Shown: in pieces, positions 54,560 through 64,000 of the stretch
How the letters are laid out: each line of letters starts with the position of its first letter
Numbering within the stretch: position 1 is the first letter of the stretch
Assembly: GCA_002166865.1 (NCBI GenBank)
Contig: NHTQ01000003.1
Span: forward strand, 326,001-390,000
DNA length: 64,000 nt
Direction: 5' to 3'
Source of the DNA: Rhodobacteraceae bacterium WFHF2C18
GTDB lineage: Bacteria; Pseudomonadota; Alphaproteobacteria; Rhodobacterales; Rhodobacteraceae
Made by a program: the position numbers and the translations under genes
Notes under the pieces: generated by a model
What the model was told of the DNA's origin: nothing
What the model saw: the letters and a program-made list of their open reading frames with translations, nothing else
Database searches by the model: none

Positions 54560-57199
54560 GTGACATCCGCGAAACCGGCCGTGACGCCGATGATGGCGCA
54601 ATACCTTGAGATCAAGGCGCAGTATCCACAGGCGCTCTTGTTCTACCGGATGGGGGATTTCTACGAGCTGTTCTTCGACGACGCCGCCGCGGCGGCGGAG
54701 GCGCTGGACATCGCCCTGACCAAGCGGGGCAAGCACCTGGGCGAGGACATCCCGATGTGCGGGGTGCCGGTGCACTCGGCCGAAAGCTACCTTCTGACGC
54801 TGATCCGTAAGGGGTTCCGCGTGGCCGTCTGCGAACAGACCGAGGACCCCGCCGAGGCGAAGAAGCGCGGCTCCAAGGCCGTGGTCCGGCGGGAGGTGGT
54901 GCGCCTTGTCACCCCCGGCACGCTGACCGAGGAAAGCCTGCTGGACGCGCGGCGGCACAACTACCTCGCCGCTTTCGGGCAGGTTCGGGACGAATCCGCC
55001 CTGGCCTGGGTGGATATTTCGACCGGCGCGTTCCACGTCATGGCGGTGCCGCCCGTGCGGCTGGGCCCCGAATTGGCCCGTCTGGGCCCGGCCGAGGTGG
55101 TGCTGGCCGAGGGCGTCGGCGAGGCCCGTGTCGTGGCCGAGGAGGCGGGCGCCGCGGTCACGGAGCTGGGGCGGGCCGCCTTTGACAGCACGGGCGCCGA
55201 GCGCCGGCTGTGCCGGCTTTTCGGGTTGGAGACGCTGGAGGGGCACGGGCAGTTCGGCCGGGCGGAACTGGCCGCAATGGGCGCCTTGGTGGAATACCTG
55301 GAGATCACGCAGAAGGGCAAGCTGCCCCTGCTGCAGCCGCCCCAGCGCGAAAGCCATGCGCGTGTCATGCAGATCGACGCGGCCACGCGGCGCAATCTGG
55401 AACTTACGCAGGGGGCCGGCGGCGGGCGGGCCGGATCGCTTCTGTCGGCGGTGGACCGGACAGTGACGGCAGGGGGCGGGCGCCTGCTGGAACGGCGCAT
55501 CGCGAGCCCCAGCCGGGCGCTGGAGGTGGTGCGCGAGCGGCTGGACGCCGTGCAGTTCGCGGTGGAGCAAACCCGGCTGAGCGCGGATCTGCGCGCCCTT
55601 TTGCGGCGGGTGCCGGACATGGACCGGGCGCTGTCACGCCTTGGACTGGACCGCGGCGGCCCCCGGGACCTGGCGGCGGTGCGCACCGGGCTGGAACAGG
55701 CGGCCGAGATCGCCGCACTGGCCGCGGGGCAGGATCTGCCCCCGCTTTTGGCCCGGGCGGTCCAGGCCTTGAGTGGGCAAGATGCGCTGCTGGAACTGTT
55801 GGACCGGGCCTTGGTGGCCGAACCGCCGCTTCTGGTGCGCGACGGCGGGTTCATCGCGGCGGGCCATGACACCGAGCTGGACGAGGCCCGGCAACTGCGC
55901 GACGAGGGCCGGGGCGTGATCGCGGCGATGCAGAAGGACTATGTCGAGCTGACGGGCATCGCCTCGCTCAAGGTCAAGCACAACAACGTGCTGGGCTATT
56001 TCGTGGAAGTCACGGCGACGCATGCCGACAAGATGCTGTCGGAGCCCCTGAACGAAACCTTCCGCCACCGGCAGACGACGGCGAACCAGTTGCGCTTTAC
56101 CACCGCGGAACTGAGCGAGATGGAAACCCGGATCCTGAACGCCGGGGGCCGGGCGCTGGAGATCGAAAAGCGGCTCTATGACAGCCTGAAAGAGGCCATC
56201 CTGGCGGCTGCCGCACCCCTGACGCAGGCCGCGCAGGCCCTGGCCGAACTGGACCTGGCCACCGCGCTTGCCGACCTGGCCCGGGCCGGGGACTGGTGCC
56301 GGCCCAAGGTGGACGAGGGCCGCGCGCTGAGGATAGAGGGCGGCCGGCACCCGGTCGTGGAACAGGCGCTGGCGGCGCAGGGTGCGCCCTTCATCGCCAA
56401 TGATTGCCATCTGGGGCAGGACAGCGACATCTGGCTGCTGACCGGGCCGAACATGGCGGGCAAGTCCACCTTCCTGCGCCAGAACGCGCTGATCGCGGTG
56501 CTTGCGCAGATGGGCAGCTATGTGCCGGCGCGGGCGGCCCATGTGGGACTGGTCAGCCAGCTGTTCAGCCGGGTGGGCGCCTCGGACGACCTGGCGCGGG
56601 GGCGCTCCACCTTCATGGTGGAAATGGTGGAAACCGCGGCGATCCTGAACCAGGCCGACGACCACGCGCTGGTCATCCTTGACGAGATCGGGCGTGGCAC
56701 CGCCACCTACGACGGTCTGTCAATCGCCTGGGCAACGCTAGAACATCTGCATGACGTCAATCGCTGCCGCGCGCTTTTCGCAACGCATTATCACGAATTG
56801 ACCAACCTGTCGGAAAAGCTGGACGGCGTGGAAAACGGGACCGTCACCGTCAAGGAGCACGAGGGCGAGGTGATCTTCCTGCACGAGGTGCGGCGGGGTG
56901 CGGCGGACCGTTCCTACGGGGTGCAGGTGGCCAAGCTGGCCGGCCTGCCCGCGCCGGTGGTGGATCGGGCGCGCGTGGTGCTGGACGCGCTGGAGAAGGG
57001 CGAGCGCGAGGGCGGGCGCGCACGCGAGGCCCTGATCGACGATCTGCCCCTGTTTGCCAGCCCGCCGCCGGCGCCGCCCGCCCCGCAGGGGGATTCGGCG
57101 GTCGAGAAACGGCTGGCCGAGGTGCTGCCCGATGACCTGAGCCCGCGCGAGGCGCTTGAGTTGATCTACGAGTTGAAAACCCTGGCAAAGGACGGGTGA
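54560..57199 (+). CDS. mutS: DNA mismatch repair protein MutS
   Basis: An 879-residue MutS: mismatch-contact motif [14 protein letters not shown] (Phe-x-Glu-like), Walker [14 protein letters not shown], and [17 protein letters not shown]. The gene starts at GTG 54560 behind GGGGGG; a TTG at 54500 is the alternative. It binds mismatches and recruits MutL. It ends 15 bases before the convergent grpE. Confidence 0.97.
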   Translation: MTSAKPAVTPMMAQYLEIKAQYPQALLFYRMGDFYELFFDDAAAAAEALDIALTKRGKHLGEDIPMCGVPVHSAESYLLTLIRKGFRVAVCEQTEDPAEAKKRGSKAVVRREVVRLVTPGTLTEESLLDARRHNYLAAFGQVRDESALAWVDISTGAFHVMAVPPVRLGPELARLGPAEVVLAEGVGEARVVAEEAGAAVTELGRAAFDSTGAERRLCRLFGLETLEGHGQFGRAELAAMGALVEYLEITQKGKLPLLQPPQRESHARVMQIDAATRRNLELTQGAGGGRAGSLLSAVDRTVTAGGGRLLERRIASPSRALEVVRERLDAVQFAVEQTRLSADLRALLRRVPDMDRALSRLGLDRGGPRDLAAVRTGLEQAAEIAALAAGQDLPPLLARAVQALSGQDALLELLDRALVAEPPLLVRDGGFIAAGHDTELDEARQLRDEGRGVIAAMQKDYVELTGIASLKVKHNNVLGYFVEVTATHADKMLSEPLNETFRHRQTTANQLRFTTAELSEMETRILNAGGRALEIEKRLYDSLKEAILAAAAPLTQAAQALAELDLATALADLARAGDWCRPKVDEGRALRIEGGRHPVVEQALAAQGAPFIANDCHLGQDSDIWLLTGPNMAGKSTFLRQNALIAVLAQMGSYVPARAAHVGLVSQLFSRVGASDDLARGRSTFMVEMVETAAILNQADDHALVILDEIGRGTATYDGLSIAWATLEHLHDVNRCRALFATHYHELTNLSEKLDGVENGTVTVKEHEGEVIFLHEVRRGAADRSYGVQVAKLAGLPAPVVDRARVVLDALEKGEREGGRAREALIDDLPLFASPPPAPPAPQGDSAVEKRLAEVLPDDLSPREALELIYELKTLAKDG

Positions 57200-57214
57200 C
57201 CGCCCCGCCGCGCC

Positions 57215-57784
57215 TCAGCCGGGGTTGGAAGACACGCCCACCTGCGCCGGGCGCAGCATGCGATCGTGGAGCAGGAATCCCTCGGCCTGGACCTGGATGA
57301 TCTCGCCCGCGGTGGTGCCGGGCACCGGCGCCTCGAACATGGCCTCGTGCTGCTGGGGGTCGAACTTGTCGCCCACCTGCGGGGAGATCGCGGTAATCCC
57401 GTGCTTTGAGAAGACGTGGCGCAATTCGCGCAGGGTGAGTTCCACCCCTTCGATAAGCGCCGCGGTCGTCTCGGTCTGGTCGTGGGTGGCGGCCTCCAGC
57501 GCGCGCTTGAGGTTGTCATACACCGGCAGCATGTCGCGGGCCAGCTTGGAGCCGCCGTAATTCTCGGCCTCGCGGCGGTCTTTTTGGGCGCGTTTGCGGG
57601 CGTTCTCCGCATCCGCGAGGGCGCGCATGAACTTGTCCTGAAGCTCATCGCGTTCGGCGCGCAGCGATGTCAGCTCGTCCTGCTCGCTGCTTTCGGCGGA
57701 AATCTCTTCGGTCAACGGTTCCTGTTCTTCCGATTCGGCCTGTTCGATGTCGTCCAGGAACTCTTCGTTTCTCGGCTCTGCCAT
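57215..57784 (-). CDS. grpE: nucleotide exchange factor GrpE
   Basis: A 189-residue GrpE: acidic N-terminal (about 1-50), long helix (RDELQDKFMRALADAENARKRAQKDR), then GVELTLRELRHVFSKHGI and the beta domain with GKLQVQAEG-like FLLHDRMLRPAQVGVS. It exchanges ADP from DnaK. It sits 10 bases downstream of hrcA, so hrcA-grpE form an operon separated from dnaKJ by about 40 kb. Good ribosome-binding site (GAGGTGAC). Confidence 0.95.
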   Translation of the reverse strand: MAEPRNEEFLDDIEQAESEEQEPLTEEISAESSEQDELTSLRAERDELQDKFMRALADAENARKRAQKDRREAENYGGSKLARDMLPVYDNLKRALEAATHDQTETTAALIEGVELTLRELRHVFSKHGITAISPQVGDKFDPQQHEAMFEAPVPGTTAGEIIQVQAEGFLLHDRMLRPAQVGVSSNPG

Positions 57785-57794
57785 TATGTCACCT

Positions 57795-58871
57795 CTAGCT
57801 CCGGTCGGTGATCAGCTTCCCGACCAGTTGCGCCGTGTAATCCACGATCGGCACAATTCGTCCGTAGTTCAGGCGGGTCGGTCCGATCACGCCGACCGCA
57901 CCGATGATCTTTCGATCCGCGTTCATATATGGAGAGACCACCAGAGAGGAACCCGTCAGCGAAAAAAGTTTGTTCTCGGAGCCGATGAAAATGCGCACAC
58001 CTTCGCCCTCGTCGGCGAGTTCCAGGAATTCGGCGATGTCGCGCTTGCGCTCAAGGTCGTCGAACAGCAGGCGGATCCGGTCGAGATCCTCTTCGCCCGC
58101 CTCGGTGTCGAGGAGGTTCGCGCGCCCGCGCACGATCAGGCGCTCGTAGCTGTCGCCGTCGCCGTCCCAGACGGCAAGGCCGCTTTCCACCAGGCCGCGG
58201 GACAGGTCGTCGATTTCCTGCCGGCGGGCGGCGATCTGTTTGCGGATGACGCCCTGCAGTTCGCTGAGGGTCTTGCCCTCGGCCAGGGCGTTGAGGAAAT
58301 TCGCCGCCTCGCGCATGGAACTGGGGGTCTGCCCCGGCGGGGGCGTGAATATCCGGTTCTCGACATGGCCGTCCGCGAAGACCAGGACGACGAGCGACCG
58401 GTCATGGCCCAGGCCCACGAACTCGATATGCTTGATGGGCGCCTCGTGCTTGGGCGCAAGGACGAGGGAGGCGCCATGGGTCACGCCGGACAGGGCCGCG
58501 CCGATCCGGTCGAGCGCGCCCTGCACGTCCTGCGAATTGCTGCCGAGGGTGGCATCGATCATCTCGCGGTCGGCGTTCTGCAGGTCGCCGACTTCGAGCA
58601 GGCCATCCACGAAAAGCCGCAATCCTTCCTGGGTGGGCACGCGGCCGGCACTGATGTGCGGGCTGTCCAGCAGGCCGAGGTATTCGAGATCCTGCATCAC
58701 GTTGCGGATGGTCGCGGCGCTGACCCGTTCGGTCATGTCACGGGTCAGACTGCGCGAGCCCACGGGATCGCCAGTGGCAAGATAGCTTTCGACCACCCGG
58801 CGAAATACTTCGCGCGAGCGTTCGTTCATCTCTTCGAGGATCTTGCTGGCGTCGGTCATCGGTTGGGTCAT
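57795..58871 (-). CDS. hrcA: heat-inducible transcription repressor HrcA
   Basis: A 358-residue repressor with N-terminal winged-helix DNA-binding part (GDPVGSRSLTRDM, RVSAATIRNVMQDLEYLG) and a GAF-like effector part, ending YTAQLVGKLITDRS. HrcA binds CIRCE (TTAGCACTC-N9-GAGTGCTAA); I find no CIRCE upstream of hrcA or dnaK here, so its target (often groESL) must be elsewhere. The start could be ATG at 58871 or 58859; the predicted promoter leaves only about 9 bases before the first, so the second is plausible. It heads hrcA-grpE. Confidence 0.93.
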   Translation of the reverse strand: MTQPMTDASKILEEMNERSREVFRRVVESYLATGDPVGSRSLTRDMTERVSAATIRNVMQDLEYLGLLDSPHISAGRVPTQEGLRLFVDGLLEVGDLQNADREMIDATLGSNSQDVQGALDRIGAALSGVTHGASLVLAPKHEAPIKHIEFVGLGHDRSLVVLVFADGHVENRIFTPPPGQTPSSMREAANFLNALAEGKTLSELQGVIRKQIAARRQEIDDLSRGLVESGLAVWDGDGDSYERLIVRGRANLLDTEAGEEDLDRIRLLFDDLERKRDIAEFLELADEGEGVRIFIGSENKLFSLTGSSLVVSPYMNADRKIIGAVGVIGPTRLNYGRIVPIVDYTAQLVGKLITDRS

Positions 58872-58886
58872 TCGGTCTGATGCGTC

Positions 58887-58914
58887 ATTAAAGACGCGGC
58901 GCGCGATACGTCAA
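58887..58914 (-). promoter_or_regulatory. probable sigma70-type promoter of hrcA-grpE
   Basis: On the minus strand TTGACG (58914-58909) and TTTAAT (58892-58887), spacer 16 bases, five of six matches in each hexamer. It lies directly before hrcA; the alternative start of hrcA makes the leader more usual. Confidence 0.5.
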
Positions 58915-58976
58915 TCGGGGTTGCGGTTCACCGGCGGGGGGCTGTATCCCGGCCCCGACGAACAAGGGGTTTTGCC

Positions 58977-59693
58977 ATGCGGCCTTCGGGAAGAGATTTA
59001 AGCGAAATGCGCCCGGTTTCAATCGAGACCGGGGTCACAAAGCACGCCGAGGGGTCCTGCATGATCCGCATCGGCGACACCCATGTGCTGTGCACCGCCA
59101 GCCTGGAAGAGCGGGTGCCGCCCTTCCTGAAAGGGGCCGGACTGGGCTGGGTGACGGCCGAATACGGCATGCTGCCGCGCTCCACCTCCAGCCGGATGCG
59201 GCGCGAATCGACGGCCGGCAAACAGGGCGGCCGCACCGTTGAAATCCAGCGCCTGATCGGGCGGTCGCTGCGCGCCGGCGTGGACCGGGTGGCCCTGGGC
59301 GAACGGCAGATCACCGTTGATTGCGACGTGATCCAGGCCGACGGCGGCACGCGCTGCGCCGCGATCACCGGCGGCTGGGTGGCCCTGCGGCTGGCGGTGA
59401 ACAGGCTGATGAAGGCCGGCGAGGTCCTGAGCGACCCGCTGGCGCAGCCCGTCGCCGCGGTATCCTGCGGGATCTATGCCGGCCAGCCGGTGCTGGACCT
59501 GGATTATCCCGAGGACAGCGAGGCGGGCGTCGACGGGAATTTCATCATGACCGGGGACAAGCGCCTGATCGAGGTACAGATGAGCGCCGAAGGCGCGACC
59601 TATACGCGGGACCAGATGACGCAACTGATGGACCTGGCCGAGAAGGGCGTGGATGACCTGGTGGCGGCGCAAAAGGCGGCGACGCATGCGTAG
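58977..59693 (+). CDS. rph: ribonuclease PH
   Basis: A 238-residue PH-family exoribonuclease: [55 protein letters not shown] and [19 protein letters not shown]. It trims tRNA 3' ends by phosphorolysis. Start ATG behind AAGGGG. Its end overlaps rdgB by 8 bases; rph-rdgB-hemW is a conserved order. Confidence 0.97.
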   Translation: MRPSGRDLSEMRPVSIETGVTKHAEGSCMIRIGDTHVLCTASLEERVPPFLKGAGLGWVTAEYGMLPRSTSSRMRRESTAGKQGGRTVEIQRLIGRSLRAGVDRVALGERQITVDCDVIQADGGTRCAAITGGWVALRLAVNRLMKAGEVLSDPLAQPVAAVSCGIYAGQPVLDLDYPEDSEAGVDGNFIMTGDKRLIEVQMSAEGATYTRDQMTQLMDLAEKGVDDLVAAQKAATHA

Positions 59694-60294
59694 ATTCGAG
59701 GCCGATACCCTTCTGGTGGCGACCCACAACCGCGGCAAGCTGGAAGAGATCGCGACCCTGCTGGAGCCCTATGGCGTCACGGTGGTGGGCGCCGCCGACA
59801 AGGGCCTGTCCGAGCCGGAGGAAACCGAAACCACCTTCGAGGGCAACGCGCGGATCAAGGCCCATGCCGCGGCGCGGGCCACCGGCCTTCCGGCGCTGGC
59901 GGACGATTCGGGCATCGAGATCGACGCGCTCGACGGCGCGCCGGGTGTGTTCACCGCGAACTGGGCCGAGACCGAGACGGGGCGCGATTTCGTGATGGCC
60001 ATGGGCAAGGCGCACGACAGCCTGGTTGAAAGCGGTGCGGAGCGCCCCTGGACGGCGCGGTTCCGTTGCACGCTGGTTCTGGCCTGGCCGGACGGGCACG
60101 ACGAGGTCTTTCCCGGAAAGGTGGAAGGCCAGATCGTCTGGCCCATGCGGGGGAACCAGGGGCACGGGTACGACCCGATATTCATGCCGGACGGCTATCT
60201 GGAAACCTTCGGCGAAATGGACCGGTGGGAAAAGAACCGCATCAGCCACCGCGCGGATGCCTTCGCCAAGCTGGTGTCGGGGTGTTTTGACTGA
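59686..60294 (+). CDS. rdgB: XTP/dITP pyrophosphatase (RdgB/HAM1)
   Basis: A 202-residue member of the HAM1 family: [48 protein letters not shown] [11 protein letters not shown] and [12 protein letters not shown]. It removes non-canonical purine NTPs. The start ATG at 59686 lies within the rph stop region and the end overlaps hemW by 8 bases, so the three genes are translationally coupled. Confidence 0.95.
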   Translation: MRRFEADTLLVATHNRGKLEEIATLLEPYGVTVVGAADKGLSEPEETETTFEGNARIKAHAAARATGLPALADDSGIEIDALDGAPGVFTANWAETETGRDFVMAMGKAHDSLVESGAERPWTARFRCTLVLAWPDGHDEVFPGKVEGQIVWPMRGNQGHGYDPIFMPDGYLETFGEMDRWEKNRISHRADAFAKLVSGCFD

Positions 60295-61444
60295 GGATTG
60301 GCAGGCCGGGGGCTTCGGCCTTTATCTGCATTGGCCATACTGCGCGGCCAAGTGCCCCTACTGCGATTTCAACAGCCACGTGGCACGCGACATCGATCAC
60401 GCGCGTTGGCGCGATGCCTACCTGACCGAGATCGACCGCTGGGCCGACCGGGTGCCGGGCCGCGTCCTGACCTCGGTTTTCTTTGGCGGGGGCACGCCAA
60501 GCCTGATGCTGCCGGAGACCGTTGGCGCCATACTGGAGCGTATAGAACGCGCCTGGCCGGTCGCCAATGATCTGGAAGTGACGTTGGAAGCCAATCCCGG
60601 CTCGGTCGAGGCGGGGCGGTTCCGCGAGTTCGCGCAGGCCGGTGTTTCACGTGTGTCACTGGGTATCCAGGCGATGAACGATACCGATCTGCGGCGGCTG
60701 GGCCGGATCCACAGCGCCGCCGAGGCGCGGCAAGCCTTCGAAATCGCGCGCGCCCATTTCGACCGGGTTAGTTTCGATCTGATCTACGCCCGGCAAGATC
60801 AGAGCCTGGCCGAGTGGCAAGGCGAACTTCGCGCGGCACTGGAGATGGCGGCGGACCACCTTTCCCTTTATCAGTTGACGATCGAGCCCGGCACCGCCTT
60901 CGGGGACCGGCACGCGCGCGGTGGTTTGCGCGGTTTGCCGCAGGATACGCTTGCCGCCGACATGTTTGAGGCGACGCAGGACCTGTGCGCGGCGGCCGGG
61001 CTGCCGGCCTACGAGGTGTCCAATCATGCCCGGCCGGGGGCCGAGTCCCGGCATAACCTGATCTACTGGCGCTACGGCGACTATGTTGGGATCGGGCCGG
61101 GGGCGCACGGCCGGGTGACGCTTGCGGGCCAGCGGCACGCGACCGAAAGCTGGTCCTCGCCAGAGCGGTGGTTGAACGCGGTTGATGAAGGAGAAGCGGA
61201 GAAGCTTCTTGATCCGATTCCGGCAGGCGACCAGGCGGCGGAATACCTGATGATGGGATTACGCATCACGGACGGGATTGACGCGGCCCGCTATCGCGCG
61301 CTCGCGGGTCGGGACCTTCCCAAGGATACGCTGGATCATTTGCAGGAAATCGGCATGATCGCGACGGATGGCGCCCGGGTGCGCGTAACGCCCCGGGGCA
61401 GGATGGTTCTGAATGCGGTGGTCACGGGGATGCTGGCAGGGTAG
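60287..61444 (+). CDS. hemW: radical SAM heme chaperone HemW
   Basis: A 385-residue radical SAM protein: cluster motif CxxxCxxC in [11 protein letters not shown] (Cys19, 23 and 26), [18 protein letters not shown], and the HNxxYW motif in [13 protein letters not shown] that marks HemW rather than coproporphyrinogen oxidase. It delivers heme to respiratory enzymes. The start is TTG at 60287 behind GGGGTG; no ATG is near. hemH is also in this window. Confidence 0.92.
   Translation: MTEDWQAGGFGLYLHWPYCAAKCPYCDFNSHVARDIDHARWRDAYLTEIDRWADRVPGRVLTSVFFGGGTPSLMLPETVGAILERIERAWPVANDLEVTLEANPGSVEAGRFREFAQAGVSRVSLGIQAMNDTDLRRLGRIHSAAEARQAFEIARAHFDRVSFDLIYARQDQSLAEWQGELRAALEMAADHLSLYQLTIEPGTAFGDRHARGGLRGLPQDTLAADMFEATQDLCAAAGLPAYEVSNHARPGAESRHNLIYWRYGDYVGIGPGAHGRVTLAGQRHATESWSSPERWLNAVDEGEAEKLLDPIPAGDQAAEYLMMGLRITDGIDAARYRALAGRDLPKDTLDHLQEIGMIATDGARVRVTPRGRMVLNAVVTGMLAG
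60643..60658. other. parS-like sequence within hemW
   Basis: The 16 bases TGTTTCACGTGTGTCA match 13 positions of the consensus parS TGTTTCACGTGAAACA, with an intact left half and core. It is about 1.1 kb beyond the parB stop in the window, near the parAB genes. Three mismatches lie in the right half, so binding by ParB is uncertain. Confidence 0.4.
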
Positions 61445-61447
61445 GAA

Positions 61448-61801
61448 ATGCGCGTTGTCTGGGTCTTCCTGGGGTTGGTCAGCGTCGGTCTGGGCGTGCT
61501 GGGCGTGGCCCTTCCGCTGGTTCCGACCGTTCCGTTCATGCTCTTGGCCGCGTTCTGCTTCGCGCGGTCCTCCGAAAGGTTGCACAACTGGCTGCTGTCG
61601 CACCCGCGCTTTGGTCCGGCCATCGACGATTGGAACACGCGTGGCGCCATCAACCCCCGGGTCAAGCGGCTGTCCACCTTGTCCGTTGCGGCCGTCTTCG
61701 GCCTTTCGTTGGTGATGGGGCTGCGCCCGACGATCCTGGTGATTCAGGCGGTGGTTCTGGGATGCGTCCTGCTTTTCGTGTGGTCGCGGCCGAACTACTA
61801 G
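61448..61801 (+). CDS. DUF454 (YbaN family) small membrane protein
   Basis: A 117-residue protein with about three hydrophobic segments and the family motif PLVPTVPFMLLAAFCFARSS, and HNWLLSHPRFGP. YbaN proteins are inner-membrane; function unknown. It is 3 bases after hemW and overlaps parB by 4 bases at the 3' end. Confidence 0.85.
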   Translation: MRVVWVFLGLVSVGLGVLGVALPLVPTVPFMLLAAFCFARSSERLHNWLLSHPRFGPAIDDWNTRGAINPRVKRLSTLSVAAVFGLSLVMGLRPTILVIQAVVLGCVLLFVWSRPNY

Positions 61802-62697
61802 CCGCTAAGCATCCGGCAAAGCGTATCCAGTTCATCCAATGACCCGTACTGGATGGTAACCTGCCCCGATTCCTGCCCCGGCTTGTGGTTGATGGACACC
61901 TTCAAACCGAGGTTGGCAGACAGGTCTCCTTCGAGCGCCTTGGTATCGGCGTCCTTTTCCGCCGTGGCGCCGGCGCCTGCCGCCTTGGCGGCTCCCGTCG
62001 GTCCGGGCGCCGGCGTCTTGCTCAGCTTTTCCGTTTCGCGAACCGACAGCCCTTTCTTGATGACCTCCCGGGCCAGCGCGGCCGGATCGTCCGCGGTGAT
62101 CAGCGCGCGTGCATGGCCGGAGGACAGCTTGCCCTCCCGCAGGTAGCCCTGCACCTCATCCGGCAGTACGAGGAGGCGCACCGCGTTGGCGATATGGCTG
62201 CGGCTCTTGCCCAGGACCTCGGCCAGCTTTTCCTGGGTGTGGCCGAATTTCTCCATCAGCTGCTGGAAACCCGCGGCCTCTTCCACCGGATTGAGATCGG
62301 CGCGTTGAATGTTTTCGATGATCGCAATTTCCAGCACTTCCGTGTCGTCGAACGCGCGCACCAGCACCGGGATTTCGTGCAGCTTGGCCATCTGCGCCGC
62401 GCGCCAACGGCGTTCGCCGGCCACGATCTCGAACTCGTCGTCGGTGCCGGGCTTTGGCCGCACGATGAGCGGCTGGATGATCCCCTTTTCGCGGATCGAC
62501 GCGGCGAGATCTTCCAGGGCCTCGCCATCGAAACTGCGGCGGGGCTGTTCGGGGTTCGGAGTGATCTTTTCGATCGGGATAAAGCGGTCGGCGGGTTTGG
62601 CCTCTTCCTCGGTGCTGGCGGTATCCTCGTTCACGTCCGCCATCAGGGCGGACAGGCCGCGGCCAAGGCCGCGTTGCTTGGTCTTCTTGTCGGCCAT
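61798..62697 (-). CDS. parB: chromosome partitioning protein ParB
   Basis: A 299-residue ParB: N-terminal RGLGRGLSALM, box with GERRWRAAQMAK, helix-turn-helix region KLAEVLGKSRSHIANAVRLL and a C-terminal dimerisation part with a low-complexity linker (about 215-255, rich in Ala and Gly). It binds parS and, using CTP, spreads on DNA. The ATG at 62697 follows GAGGAG. It is 20 bases after parA. Confidence 0.96.
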   Translation of the reverse strand: MADKKTKQRGLGRGLSALMADVNEDTASTEEEAKPADRFIPIEKITPNPEQPRRSFDGEALEDLAASIREKGIIQPLIVRPKPGTDDEFEIVAGERRWRAAQMAKLHEIPVLVRAFDDTEVLEIAIIENIQRADLNPVEEAAGFQQLMEKFGHTQEKLAEVLGKSRSHIANAVRLLVLPDEVQGYLREGKLSSGHARALITADDPAALAREVIKKGLSVRETEKLSKTPAPGPTGAAKAAGAGATAEKDADTKALEGDLSANLGLKVSINHKPGQESGQVTIQYGSLDELDTLCRMLSG

Positions 62698-62717
62698 TTC
62701 TTGGCTCCTCGTTGTCG

Positions 62718-63527
62718 TCACGCGGCAGCGCGGACTTGATTCTGCATGAGTTCACGGGCCAATTGCCTGTAGGCCTGTGCCCCTTTGGACGTGGTATCGT
62801 AACGCAGCACCGAGACCGCGTAGGAGGGCGCCTCGCTCACCCGCACATTGCGGGGGATTCGGGTGCGGAACACCAGATCGCCAAGGTTGTCGCGGGCGTC
62901 CTGTTCGACCTGGGCCGAGAGGTTGTTGCGCGAATCGAACATCGTCAGAACGATGCCCTCGATCCGGAGGCCGGGGTTGGCGCTTTGCCGAACTTCGCGG
63001 ATCGTCAGCATCAATTGGGACAAGCCCTCGAGCGCGAAGAATTCGCTTTGCAGCGGCACGAGCACCGAATGGGCGGCGACCATCGCGTTGACCGTCAGAA
63101 GGTTCAGCGAGGGCGGGCAATCGATCAGGATGAAATCGAGGTCATAGCTGTCGATTGCCCGCTGGCGAAGGGCATCGTGAAGCAGGTAGCTGCGTTTTTC
63201 ATTCGAGATGAGTTCAAGATCCGCGGAACTCAGGTCAACCGTGGCCGGGATGATCATGAGGTTGTCGCTGTCCAGCGGCCGCACGACCTCGGCAAGGTCG
63301 ATTTCCTCGAGCAGGAGTTCGTAGGTAGTATGTTCCCGCTCATCCGGTTCCACGCCCAGCCCGGTGGATGCATTTCCCTGCGGATCCAGATCAACGATCA
63401 TCACGCGGTTGCCGGCCTCAGCCAGGGCCGCGCCCAGATTGATCGTCGTCGTGGTCTTGCCCACACCGCCTTTCTGGTTGGCGACGGCGATGATCTTGGG
63501 GCCTTGGGGACGGGTGGGATCAGGCAC
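62718..63527 (-). CDS. parA: chromosome partitioning ATPase ParA
   Basis: A 269-residue deviant-Walker ATPase: KGGVGKTTTTINLGAAL, DLDPQGNASTGLG, DFILIDCPPSLNLLTVNAM. It separates ParB-parS complexes in chromosome segregation. The start is GTG at 63527, AGGAG upstream, overlapping the end of rsmG by 8 bases. The order rsmG-parA-parB is the common one close to replication origins. Confidence 0.96.
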   Translation of the reverse strand: MPDPTRPQGPKIIAVANQKGGVGKTTTTINLGAALAEAGNRVMIVDLDPQGNASTGLGVEPDEREHTTYELLLEEIDLAEVVRPLDSDNLMIIPATVDLSSADLELISNEKRSYLLHDALRQRAIDSYDLDFILIDCPPSLNLLTVNAMVAAHSVLVPLQSEFFALEGLSQLMLTIREVRQSANPGLRIEGIVLTMFDSRNNLSAQVEQDARDNLGDLVFRTRIPRNVRVSEAPSYAVSVLRYDTTSKGAQAYRQLARELMQNQVRAAA

Positions 63528-64000
63528 GGGCGACTCCTGTGATGCTGAGAATGACCGAAGCGGTGTCCGTCTCACTTTTAGCAATGCGGGGGCTGAAGTT
63601 CCACGTCGTTTGCGCGGCTTCCACCTCTTCCCGCCAGGACGCGCCTTTCGGAAACAGGGCGGTGCCACCGGGCGCGAGGTGCCGCTCCGTCATCGCGAGC
63701 AATGTATCCAGGTCAGCCAGCGCCCGCGCCGACAGGACATCGGCCGCCAAGGGCGGGACCTCCTCGATACGGCCGGAGACCACGGTGGCAGGCGCCTGGG
63801 TTTCCCGGATGACCGTCCGAAGAAACGCGCATTTGCGCTGATCGCTTTCAACCAGTGTCACGCGGGCAGGGGAGCCGGACGGCATCCCCAGAATCGCGAT
63901 GACCAGCCCCGGGAAACCGCCGCCCGACCCCAGATCGGCCCAGTGGGCAACCGGGTGCGGTGCAAGATCGTGAAGCTGCACCGAATCCTGGAAATGGCGC
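63520..64000 (-). CDS. rsmG: 16S rRNA (guanine527-N7)-methyltransferase RsmG (5' end missing)
   Basis: The frame remains open to the right edge, so the N-terminus is outside the window. Visible are RHFQDSVQL, the SAM motif WADLGSGGGFPGLV and VESDQRKCAFLRTV. It methylates G527 of 16S rRNA; loss gives low-level streptomycin resistance. In many bacteria mnmG lies upstream. Start not seen; parA overlaps by 8 bases at the stop. Confidence 0.93.
   Translation of the reverse strand, partial: RHFQDSVQLHDLAPHPVAHWADLGSGGGFPGLVIAILGMPSGSPARVTLVESDQRKCAFLRTVIRETQAPATVVSGRIEEVPPLAADVLSARALADLDTLLAMTERHLAPGGTALFPKGASWREEVEAAQTTWNFSPRIAKSETDTASVILSITGVARA

Noticed and set aside
58872..58976. CIRCE operator between hrcA and rph
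   Set aside because: No TTAGCACTC or GAGTGCTAA half-site is present.

Overview
The window is a gene-dense, GC-rich bacterial chromosome segment. Gene content and order point to an alphaproteobacterium of the Rhodobacterales (Roseobacter/Rhodobacter group): hpf-ptsN after lptB without rpoN between them, RpoH-type promoters with CTTG and CYTATnTnnG elements, a fused YlxR/YlxQ-like gene between nusA and infB, a secA-linked gene of unknown function, and rsmG-parA-parB at the right edge. This assignment is inferred from gene content, not from a marker-gene search. Almost all genes are single-copy chromosomal functions. I see no insertion sequence, prophage, CRISPR array, tRNA or rRNA, and no gene-free stretch longer than about 300 bases.

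Layout. (1) 1-1873: envelope ABC ATPase lptB (left part missing), hpf and ptsN. (2) 1881-12440: a surface-glycan region with a protein carrying two sulfotransferase-like domains, a GT14-type glycosyltransferase with an uncharacterised C-terminal half, two paralogous GT2 enzymes, galE, galU, kdsB, cysQ, a polysaccharide-export type ABC permease and a secreted SH3 protein. Donor supply (GalE, GalU, KdsB), transfer, sulfation and removal of the sulfotransferase by-product PAP (CysQ) would fit one pathway. (3) 12437-17272: alkB interrupted by an in-frame TAG, then dnaK-dnaJ under a clear heat-shock promoter, then radC. (4) 17288-25322: a PstS-like/OmpA fusion, a secA-linked secreted protein, secA, a parvulin isomerase, argJ and mutT. 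(5) 25599-30939: the operon rimP-nusA-ylxR-infB, whose leader contains an intrinsic-terminator hairpin immediately before rimP.

(6) 31094-37123: pip, ubiG, a MarR regulator, nitrilase, grxC, comF, a BioC-like protein and hemH. (7) 37230-43584: two L,D-transpeptidases around a CAP-domain lipoprotein, an RlmD/TrmA-type methyltransferase, cca, two Nudix genes and hslO with a second heat-shock promoter. (8) 43559-52157: a response-regulator/PP2C phosphatase beside a lone Hpt protein, ilvA, argG, a sulfotransferase/aminotransferase pair, a secreted MsrA and rbsK. (9) 52161-64000: maeB, mutS, hrcA-grpE, rph-rdgB-hemW, a DUF454 gene, and rsmG-parA-parB (rsmG cut by the right edge). A 13/16 parS-like sequence lies inside hemW.

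Most notable for follow-up: the rimP leader attenuator candidate, the double sulfotransferase and its glycan locus, the two matching RpoH promoters (dnaK with a palindrome in its spacer, and hslO), the alkB nonsense codon, the parS-like site, and the sulfotransferase/class IV aminotransferase overlap.
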